DNA of 25,495 nt from CAYNFR01 sp964396595 (GTDB taxonomy: Bacteria > Bacteroidota > Bacteroidia > Chitinophagales > Saprospiraceae). This document shows, in pieces, positions 8,560 through 15,081 of this stretch; the first letter of the stretch is position 1, and every line of letters begins with the position of its first letter. The position numbers were made by a program, and so were the translations under genes. The stretch spans positions 1-25,495 of the forward strand of contig CAYNFR010000039.1 in the NCBI GenBank assembly GCA_964396595.1. Direction: 5' to 3'. The notes under the pieces were generated by a model. The model did no database searches, had not been told where the DNA came from, and was given only the letters and a program-made list of their open reading frames with translations.

Positions 8560-9900
8560 TTACATTGATTTATGATACTGCTCTATGTAATCCAGGGTAA
8601 GTTGTGTCAAGGCGCGGACACCTGTACGCATGCCTTCCTCTTCAATAAAGAAGTCTGGTGTATGATGTGGGAATGCTTGATCTTCGGAAGTGGCTACAGG
8701 GCGACCTCCTACAAAGAAATATAATGAAGGTACTTCCTTGGCAAAGAAGGAAAAATCTTCCGCACCTGTGACAGCAGGTATAACAACAACATGTCCGTCA
8801 CCGGCGGCTTTTTGCAGGGAAGGGAGCATCTTGCGTGTCAGCGAGGGATCATTGTATGTGACCGGATAGCCCTTTACTATGTCAACATCGACGGATGCAC
8901 CGACACTTTCGGCGATAGCCGTAGCAGTCAAGCGCATTTTATCGTGTATTTTATCTTGCATATCCGTATCTAGTGTTCGTATGGTGCCGACAAGTTCGAC
9001 TTCCTCTGGGATGATATTGTTTCGCACACCACCGCTCACTTTTCCAAAACTGATGACGGCTGCTTCTTTTGTCAATTCAGTCTGTCGCGAGATAATGTTA
9101 TTGATACCCAGTATGATCTGAGAAGCTACTGTGACCGGATCTATGCCTGCCCACGGTTGAGAGCCGTGAGTTTGTTTACCTTTGACAGTGATGGTAAATC
9201 GATCTGAAGCGGCCATGATGCCTCCGAGTTTATAGTTGATCATACCCACCGGAGTGCCGGATGATATGTGTTGTCCGAACATGACCTCAATACCATATTT
9301 TGAGATGATACCTTCCTCGACCATAAGTCTGGCGCCACCTTTTTCACCGGGAGGAGCACCTTCTTCTGCAGGTTGAAACACAAATATGATCTTGCCACTT
9401 AATCGATCTTTCATGTCATTCAGAATTTTGGCCGTGCCGAGTAGCATGGCTATGTGTGTATCATGACCGCAAGCGTGCATGACACCTACTTCTTGTCCGA
9501 GATACTCTCCTTTTTCCTTAGATGCGAAGGGAATCGGCGTTCTTTCTGTTACCGGCAGCGCATCTGTGTCAGCTCTGAGGCCGATGACAGGTCCGGGTTT
9601 TCCGGTATCAAGTACGCCTACTACACCCGTATAAGCCATGCCTGTCTCGAAGGGTATGCCCATGGCTTTTAATTCTTCGGCTATCTTGGCGGCAGTCTTG
9701 TATTCTCTATTGGACAATTCGGGATATTGATGAAAGTGTCTGCGCCATGTTACGACATCATCAAATATGTTATCGACTTGTGCTGATACCGTATTGCTTG
9801 ATTGAGAACTGGGGCGTGTGTCCATAGCCGGCTTAGTGGCACAAGCCATCAGAAAGATGAAAGCGAAAAATATAATTATGTTAATCTGAATGCGATTCAT
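8560..9900 (-). CDS. M20D-family amidohydrolase, predicted lipoprotein
   Basis: Zinc-dependent amidohydrolase of the hippurate/indole-acetyl-amino-acid/N-acyl-amino-acid hydrolase group (peptidase M20, subfamily D), 446 residues. It should release an amino acid or small amine from an acylated substrate. A lipoprotein signal with lipobox LMAC puts the lipidated cysteine at residue 20, so it is membrane-anchored and probably periplasmic or surface-exposed. Metal and catalytic residues: Cys144 and His146 in HACGHDTH, Glu179/Glu180 in QPAEEG, His211 in GQHISSGTP, and the late Glu in TGAEDFSFFA. A dimerisation domain sits between (SDRFTITVKGKQTHGSQPW). It is a tandem paralogue of the next upstream gene, with 31 bases between them, and is followed after 5 bases by the SDR gene. 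Family call secure; substrate unknown. Confidence 0.93.
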   Translation of the reverse strand: MNRIQINIIIFFAFIFLMACATKPAMDTRPSSQSSNTVSAQVDNIFDDVVTWRRHFHQYPELSNREYKTAAKIAEELKAMGIPFETGMAYTGVVGVLDTGKPGPVIGLRADTDALPVTERTPIPFASKEKGEYLGQEVGVMHACGHDTHIAMLLGTAKILNDMKDRLSGKIIFVFQPAEEGAPPGEKGGARLMVEEGIISKYGIEVMFGQHISSGTPVGMINYKLGGIMAASDRFTITVKGKQTHGSQPWAGIDPVTVASQIILGINNIISRQTELTKEAAVISFGKVSGGVRNNIIPEEVELVGTIRTLDTDMQDKIHDKMRLTATAIAESVGASVDVDIVKGYPVTYNDPSLTRKMLPSLQKAAGDGHVVVIPAVTGAEDFSFFAKEVPSLYFFVGGRPVATSEDQAFPHHTPDFFIEEEGMRTGVRALTQLTLDYIEQYHKSM

Positions 9901-9931
9901 GTTTTGTAATTTTAATGACTGTGATATTTTC

Positions 9932-11236
9932 TTACATATTCATATAGTCCCACGTTACTTGTAAAAGTGCTCTTACGCCATGTATCAGCCCGCTGTCGTC
10001 AATCTGGAAGTCAGGAGTATGATGTGGATACACGGCATCATCTGGTGCATTGATATCTCTGCCGCCGGTAAACCAGAACATGCTCGGAATCTTGTTTGCA
10101 AAGAAGGAAAAATCTTCTCCGCCTGTCATCGCCGGCATGGTGATGACATTGTTTTCTCCTATGGCTGTGTATAAAGACGGCAACATCTTGCGCGTAAGCT
10201 CGGCATTGTTATAAGTGATAGGTACATATTTAATGATTTCGACATCGGCAGTCGCGCCATTGCTTTCCGCTATTTTTGTCGCCGTCAGGTGTATGCGACG
10301 GTGAATTTCATCCTGCATATCGGTATCAAGTGTCCGGATCGTTCCGACTAATTCGACGGACTCAGGAATGATGTTATTTCGCACGCCACCGCTGATTTTG
10401 CCGACACTGATGACGGCTGCTTCTTTAGTCAGATTCGTCTGACGAGAGATGATATTGTTCAGACCTTGGACGATCTGAGCAGCTGTAGTAATAGGATCGA
10501 CACCCGCCCATGGTTGTGAACCATGTGTCTGTTTGCCATTAACTTTGATGGTAAACACATCAGCAGCTGCGAGCAGTCCGCCAAATTTATATTTGATTGT
10601 ACCCACCGGTGTTCCTGAATTGATGTGTTGGCCAAACATCACATCTATACCATATCGCTCGATGAGACCTTCTTTGACCATTAGGAATGCACCTCCTTCT
10701 TCACCGGGAGGCGCACCTTCTTCAGCAGGTTGAAAGACGAAGACGACCTTGCCGCGGAGTTGATCCTTTACATCCACGAGAACACGGGCTGCTCCAAGGA
10801 GCATGGCCACATGTGTATCATGTCCGCATGCATGCATGACACCCACTTCTTGTCCGAGGTATTCACCTTTTTCTTTAGAAGCATAAGGAATCGGTGCTCG
10901 TTCGGTCACGGGAAGTCCATCAATATCTGCCCTTAATCCTATGGTCGGACCCGGTCTGCCGGTATCAAGCAGGCCGATCACGCCATGAATCGCGACACCT
11001 GTCTCTACTTGTAAACCCATTTTTCTGAGCTCTTCGGCGATACGTTGTGACGTGCGTACTTCCCTGTTGGATAGTTCGGGATATTGATGAAAATGGCGTC
11101 GCCATTCTATAACTTGTTTATCAATATCACTCGTGCGTGAGCTAAAGTCAGGAGAGGACTGTCCGATGAGTTGGGTAGTTCCGATTAGGAGCGCTATGCT
11201 GATAAGCATAAGCGAGAAGAGATGGTTGGTTTTCAT
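9932..11236 (-). CDS. M20D-family amidohydrolase, secreted paralogue
   Basis: Second M20D amidohydrolase, 434 residues, highly similar along its length to the downstream neighbour (shared RRHFHQYPELSNRE, KEKGEYLGQEVGVMHACGHD, QPAEEGAPPGE and THGSQPWAG). The copies clearly arose by tandem duplication. The N-terminus is an ordinary Sec signal peptide (hydrophobic residues about 6-20, likely cleavage near QLIGQ/SS) with no lipobox cysteine, so this copy should be soluble in the periplasm or secreted while its twin is anchored. Zinc-site residues are intact: Cys137, His139, Glu172/173, His204 and the Glu in TGGEDFSFFA. It is the first gene of the M20D-M20D-SDR unit. The upstream region (11237-11347) has only a weak TATATTTA-like match to the promoter consensus. 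Confidence 0.93.
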   Translation of the reverse strand: MKTNHLFSLMLISIALLIGTTQLIGQSSPDFSSRTSDIDKQVIEWRRHFHQYPELSNREVRTSQRIAEELRKMGLQVETGVAIHGVIGLLDTGRPGPTIGLRADIDGLPVTERAPIPYASKEKGEYLGQEVGVMHACGHDTHVAMLLGAARVLVDVKDQLRGKVVFVFQPAEEGAPPGEEGGAFLMVKEGLIERYGIDVMFGQHINSGTPVGTIKYKFGGLLAAADVFTIKVNGKQTHGSQPWAGVDPITTAAQIVQGLNNIISRQTNLTKEAAVISVGKISGGVRNNIIPESVELVGTIRTLDTDMQDEIHRRIHLTATKIAESNGATADVEIIKYVPITYNNAELTRKMLPSLYTAIGENNVITMPAMTGGEDFSFFANKIPSMFWFTGGRDINAPDDAVYPHHTPDFQIDDSGLIHGVRALLQVTWDYMNM

Positions 11237-11347
11237 ACTTATTGCATTAGTACGCGGGTAAATATAGAGAATACTAACAAGAGACTAGTAAGTTGAGATT
11301 GATTATTTCACACTGAAAATCAGCGTTTAGAAAGGTGGGCGGGTTCA

Positions 11348-12556
11348 TCATCCCAGTCTTGCCGCAATAAAAGCGGTCGTCCATGCCGCTTGAAAATTAA
11401 AGCCACCAGTAATTCCGTCTATATCAAGTACTTCGCCGGCGAAGTAGAGATGATCTCCTTTTTTACTCTTCATACTATCGGGATGGATATTTGAAAGGCT
11501 GACACCGCCGCATGTGACGAACTCTTCTTTGAATGTGGTCTTGCCTTTAACAGGGTAGCTGTCATTTGTCAAGATAGTAGTCAATTTGTTTATGGCATTG
11601 CTGCCAATGTTTTCACATGTGCGCTCCGGGTCAATAGCTGCCTTGGTCAAGAGATAATGCCACATTCTCTCAGTCAAGCTATTCAAGCGAACATTGGCGA
11701 CGCGTTTTTTAGGATTTTCGTCAATTATTTGCTTGAGCATCAGACGTGCTTCATCATACTTCTGAATGGCTATCCAGTTGATCAGTACCTCGAATTCATA
11801 ATTTTTTTCATAAAGATCTCTGGCAGCGTATGCCGAAAGTCTCAGGACAGGCGGGCCGCTCAAGCCCCAATGCGTGACCAGTATCGGCCCTTCAGATTGA
11901 TGTTTTGTTCCGGCTATTTTGACGATTGATCTCGTAGTACTAGATCCTTGAAGTTTGTGAAGGACGGGGTCAGGTATATTGAAGGTAAATAAGGACGGTA
12001 CAGGTTTTACTATTTCATGCCCGAGGGATGCTAGCCATGCGAGACCTGCTGACTTGGGTGACCCTCCGGTGGTGACGATAACTTTATCAAAATCTTCTTT
12101 TGCACCATCTTCCATTTCGAGGCTGATCCCTTGTTGATGGGGAAGTAATCGAGCAACATGGGTACGGGCACGAATTTTTATTTTATTTTTTTGGGCTTCG
12201 CCCAATAAGCAATCAATAATCGTCTGTGCGTTATCTGTCACCGGAAATATTCTACCATCTGCCTCGGCTTTAAGCTTCACCCCGCGCTGCTCAAACCACT
12301 CTATAGTGTGTGCCGTATTGAAGATCTTAAACGCCTTTTTTAATACCGATGCACCCCGTGGATAAGCCGTAAGTAAGCTTGAAATATCTGTGCAAGCGTT
12401 AGTGACATTACATCGCCCACCACCGGATATTCTGACCTTTGCCAATGTTTTACCCGTCTTTTCAAATAAGACTACACTTGCATTTGGATAATTTATGCCT
12501 ACATGTATAGCCGCAAAAAATCCCGCTGCACCTCCGCCGATGACTGCTACTCGCAT
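11348..12556 (-). CDS. NAD(P)/FAD-dependent oxidoreductase, HI0933/BaiN family
   Basis: Flavoprotein of 402 residues from the ATG at 12556; a TTG directly before it adds one residue and is ignored. It has the N-terminal FAD-binding Rossmann motif VAVIGGGAAGFFAA, then FEKTGKTLAKVRISGGGRCN with the GGGRCNVTN signature of the HI0933/YhiN group. The middle region has VTTGGSPKSAGL. The C-terminal FAD motif is FAGEVLDIDGITGGFNFQ. One characterised relative, BaiN, acts in bile-acid dehydroxylation, but most members are of unknown role, so only a cytoplasmic oxidoreductase can be claimed. It is on the same strand as its neighbours, with 111 bases to the M20D unit and 162 bases from the MOSC gene, so probably transcribed alone. 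Confidence 0.92.
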   Translation of the reverse strand: MRVAVIGGGAAGFFAAIHVGINYPNASVVLFEKTGKTLAKVRISGGGRCNVTNACTDISSLLTAYPRGASVLKKAFKIFNTAHTIEWFEQRGVKLKAEADGRIFPVTDNAQTIIDCLLGEAQKNKIKIRARTHVARLLPHQQGISLEMEDGAKEDFDKVIVTTGGSPKSAGLAWLASLGHEIVKPVPSLFTFNIPDPVLHKLQGSSTTRSIVKIAGTKHQSEGPILVTHWGLSGPPVLRLSAYAARDLYEKNYEFEVLINWIAIQKYDEARLMLKQIIDENPKKRVANVRLNSLTERMWHYLLTKAAIDPERTCENIGSNAINKLTTILTNDSYPVKGKTTFKEEFVTCGGVSLSNIHPDSMKSKKGDHLYFAGEVLDIDGITGGFNFQAAWTTAFIAARLG

Positions 12557-12619
12557 CAATAAGGATATCTTAGGTATGAAATAAAAGGAGTTATGTCACT
12601 GTGTCCAAAAGTCATTTGG

Positions 12620-12627
12620 CAAAAGTA
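12620..12627 (-). promoter_or_regulatory. Possible -7 element (TACTTTTG) for the flavoprotein gene
   Basis: The minus strand reads TACTTTTG, an exact TAnnTTTG match. It is about 63 bases before the ATG at 12556, leaving a roughly 55-base 5' leader. No matching -33 TTG was found at the usual spacing, so this is tentative. Confidence 0.3.
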
Positions 12628-12718
12628 GGATCTATAATAGTTTCATTTATCTATAGACATATCATAAAGCTCATTATCAGCTGTGCTTAATCAAGAATTT
12701 TAGCAATTTAGATAAGAA

Positions 12719-13543
12719 TTAACGGATTAGCTCCACACTATCACCTCTAGAAATAGTCCCTTCCGATAGTGGTACAAGATAAATACCAAAAGAAACGCCT
12801 GAGTTATTTTTCTTGTAAGTTGATAGCGTCTTCAAGGGTTCACCCTGAGCATGGGGTAATAGGGTAGTGGGATTTATGGTAATTACATGACAACGATTAC
12901 AGACTGTAGTAACGGCAAAGCTGACTTTATGGATCCGGATCATTTTCCAATCATCCTCAGATGAAGCGGGAGAATAATCTATGACTACATTGGGGCGGAA
13001 TTGTTGGATATCGACAGATTCTCCTATTCGCGTGTTGAGATCTCGTACCGTCGCTAAGTTTATCAGCAAAATCGGTGCAGCGTCGGGAAAATGAATTGTA
13101 GGTGAATATTCTCCTCGATATTTAGGCTTAGGTATGCGCGGATAGGCGGCGGCAGGTCTAACTATTTTGCACGGTTTTCCGATAAAATGGCTCACCCATT
13201 CATCAGCCTCGGGCGAAAATATCTCGCCGTAAATGCTATCATTAAAAATACCGAATTGCTTTACCATGGATGCTGACTTGACTTCCTTACAAGCGACAGA
13301 TCCAAAATCCGCTGCACTGAGATGTAGCACATCTCCACATACCGATGCCTTGATCTTCATGATTCGTGGATTTTCTCTGACCGTAATGACTTTGTGTGTC
13401 GAAACATCCATTATAGCCCACTGACGATCATGACGCATGCCACTGTGAAGGACATCTATGTCTATGGTCTGATTACCGGCGCACGACTTAAGTGGATAAT
13501 GGAATAGGTGAGTTACTTCAGGCACATAATTGTACGAGGCCAT
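12719..13543 (-). CDS. MOSC-domain protein with N-terminal beta barrel (YcbX/mARC-like)
   Basis: Predicted molybdenum-cofactor (sulfurase C-terminal) domain protein, 274 residues. The N-terminal MOSC_N beta-barrel has HLFHYPLKSCAG (12-23) and RHDRQWAIMD (37-46). The MOSC domain has INLATVRDLN (161-170), the QQFRPNVVID motif (180-189) and the cysteine motif VCNRCHVITINPTT (214-227; Cys215 and Cys218). In mARC and YcbX a conserved cysteine in this region coordinates molybdenum, and these enzymes reduce N-hydroxylated compounds. The same activity is a reasonable inference here. No fused ferredoxin domain is visible, so an external electron donor would be needed. Start: ATG at 13543. It diverges from the DUF2853 gene across a 131-base AT-rich region. 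It is separate from the flavoprotein downstream. Confidence 0.88.
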   Translation of the reverse strand: MASYNYVPEVTHLFHYPLKSCAGNQTIDIDVLHSGMRHDRQWAIMDVSTHKVITVRENPRIMKIKASVCGDVLHLSAADFGSVACKEVKSASMVKQFGIFNDSIYGEIFSPEADEWVSHFIGKPCKIVRPAAAYPRIPKPKYRGEYSPTIHFPDAAPILLINLATVRDLNTRIGESVDIQQFRPNVVIDYSPASSEDDWKMIRIHKVSFAVTTVCNRCHVITINPTTLLPHAQGEPLKTLSTYKKNNSGVSFGIYLVPLSEGTISRGDSVELIR

Positions 13544-13594
13544 AAGATAATACTTGCTTTAGACATATCGTTTAATCATCTTAAATGTTAAATT

Positions 13595-13637
13595 TATATA
13601 TATTTCGATATAATACATCAGATATATATATATTTCG
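13595..13637. repeat. 13-base direct repeat, 30-base period, upstream of the DUF2853 gene
   Basis: The sequence TATATATATTTCG occurs exactly twice, at 13595-13607 and 13625-13637, a 30-base offset or roughly three helical turns. Each copy contains TATATTTC, one base away from the TAnnTTTG -7 consensus. The second copy is 37 bases before the ATG at 13675. It could be a pair of promoter elements or binding sites for the divergent genes. Confidence 0.6.
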
Positions 13638-13674
13638 CCTAGTAATTCACTTTTAAACTTCAAAAACTTATCTT

Positions 13675-14016
13675 ATGAGCAAATTTGCAGAAGCCGTGGC
13701 TAAATACAAGAAAGATCTTGAGGGTCTTGGTATCGCCGTCGACGAAACGTTGTTAACAGCAGTAACCAAAGGTCTTGGTCCTTCTATTTATTTAGCAGAC
13801 GCTTCTTTAGTATCAAGCTCTGATCCTGAAGAACTTGCAAGAGTAAAGAACAATTTCTTGATTAAGAAGCTGGGAATGGCAGATGGGCCGGCTCTTGGTG
13901 CGGCAATTGATGCTGCTATCGAGAAGTACGGTAAGAGCAATCGTAACAAACACCGTGCGGTGCTTTATTACATTCTAGTAAAAAATCTTAAGAAAGAGTC
14001 TGTTTACGCTAAGTAA
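13675..14016 (+). CDS. DUF2853 family protein
   Basis: Small, all-helical cytoplasmic protein of 113 residues, full length for DUF2853. The whole sequence follows the family pattern: KFAEAVAKYKKDLEGLGI at the start, then LLTAVTKGLGPSIYLADASL (26-45), SSSDPEELARVKNNFLIKKL (47-66) and a C-terminal NKHRAVLYYILVKNLKKESVY. The function is unknown. I know of no catalytic motif, and none is visible. It begins with ATG at 13675 and is followed 23 bases after its stop by a strong terminator, so it is a single-gene unit. The strong terminator and codon-regular sequence suggest good expression, which is an inference. The upstream region carries the AT-rich direct repeat. Confidence 0.92.
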   Translation: MSKFAEAVAKYKKDLEGLGIAVDETLLTAVTKGLGPSIYLADASLVSSSDPEELARVKNNFLIKKLGMADGPALGAAIDAAIEKYGKSNRNKHRAVLYYILVKNLKKESVYAK

Positions 14017-14039
14017 ATCGATTAACAGTTCAGACGGAT

Positions 14040-14077
14040 CCCCTTCCATACCTATGATGTATGGAGGGGGATTTTTT
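14040..14077 (+). terminator. Rho-independent terminator after the DUF2853 gene
   Basis: A 12-base-pair stem, CCCCTTCCATAC (14040-14051) with GTATGGAGGGGG (14059-14070), has a single T-G wobble and a 7-base loop. It is followed by A and six Ts (14072-14077). It sits 23 bases past the stop codon. This is the clearest terminator in the window. Confidence 0.9.
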
Positions 14078-14158
14078 ATTGAGGGCTAATGATTATCTGT
14101 CGAATCTTCTAGAATATCCCACCGTGTGTAGTATATTGCCCTCTTTAATCAACGATTG

Positions 14159-14488
14159 ATGTTTTTTAGATTTATTTCATTGGGATTGGTCTTAATAGGT
14201 GTGTTTCACATCTTGAGTAAGGCTACGTTTATGTCACAGCCTGATTTAAGTATGCTCGAATATTGGGCTGTAGGCATAGCCACTATATTCATCGGGGTAC
14301 TCAATTTTGTTTACCTTTATGAAACACCTGCGAGCAAGCTGCCTAAGATTATCCTGATAAGTTGTAATTTAATCTTTATTGGATACACTTTTCTGATGAT
14401 TAATGCAGGAGTGGATAGAATAGAAGCATGGATTTCTGCATTAATGACTGTGGTCAGTTCTATTATTGTGTTGAATAATCGAGTGTAG
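14159..14488 (+). CDS. Small four-helix membrane protein, unknown function
   Basis: Hypothetical inner-membrane protein of 109 residues from the ATG at 14159; a TTG codon at 14156 directly before it is ignored. Four hydrophobic segments are visible: FISLGLVLIGVFHIL, YWAVGIATIFIGVLNFVYLY, IILISCNLIFIGYTFLMI and AWISALMTVVSSIIVL. The loops are short, with ETPASKLPK in the middle. I recognise no family. The helix-rich, evenly spaced layout and a good ATG argue that it is a real gene. It lies beyond the terminator of the DUF2853 gene and should have its own promoter, though only a weak TATATTGC-like element is seen about 20 bases upstream. A bulged hairpin (14491-14513) follows the stop without a T-run. 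Confidence 0.65.
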   Translation: MFFRFISLGLVLIGVFHILSKATFMSQPDLSMLEYWAVGIATIFIGVLNFVYLYETPASKLPKIILISCNLIFIGYTFLMINAGVDRIEAWISALMTVVSSIIVLNNRV

Positions 14489-15081
14489 GTCATCAAGACG
14501 CTCTCGTCTGATGGGCGAGACACTTTAGGATGCTGAGGTTAAAGAGGAAGTGTGAAACAAAACAGCACCAAAGAGTCACTATCAAATCTATACCGAGCAG
14601 AAAGAATTGCGACATTTTTACCCCCGCAGATAAGGCAGATGGACGAATTAAATTAATTAAAGTGTATTGTTCTCCTTTTTTATAAAACTGAAGATCAACG
14701 TTTCTTCCTGAAAGAAATCGTTGACAGAAGGCACTCGCTAGATTAATGAGCATCAGATGAGCTAGATGGGAGTTGATACATTCAATGGAAAAGATCTGTA
14801 GAGCTGAGGTAAATCAGCCCTTTTGTCTCTTATTTATTGGATGGTTGTGGAATATCAATTACATTTATTAAAATGCTCAGTTCGATATATTAGCTCCATG
14901 GCTTTCATGTATCAGTGGTGCTTTTTCGATCTGTCTCACAAGTAGGATAGAATCATAATAATAGGCGACAAACCCATAAGCACTCCTCCAGGGTCTTATG
15001 TTCCGCGCATTTCATCCATAGTAAAACTGCTCCTATTCAAGCACGTATGCTTTTGACATGTTGGTGCCTAGAATAGATATG
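14489..15081. other. 593-base gap without a supported gene
   Basis: The longest frame is on the minus strand (14753 to 14493, 86 codons, ATG start). Its product shows no recognisable motif apart from a hydrophobic stretch, and it overlaps a strong hairpin, so I do not call it. Symmetrical elements are a bulged hairpin at 14491-14513 (CATCAAGACG, CTCT, CGTCTGATG) and the stronger one at 14695-14724. Nothing definable was seen from 14760 to 15072. Confidence 0.5.
14695..14724. repeat. Strong inverted repeat in the gap
   Basis: TCAACG-TTTCTT (14695-14706) pairs with AAGAAA-T-CGTTGA (14712-14724) around a CCTGA loop. This gives 12 base pairs with one bulged T. No T-run follows on either side, so it is not a standard terminator. 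It could be a protein-binding site or an RNA hairpin. Confidence 0.6.

Noticed and set aside
14493..14753. 86-codon minus-strand ORF as a gene
   Set aside because: No motif, irregular composition with many Cys and Phe, overlaps the membrane-protein gap hairpin, and no promoter-like element.
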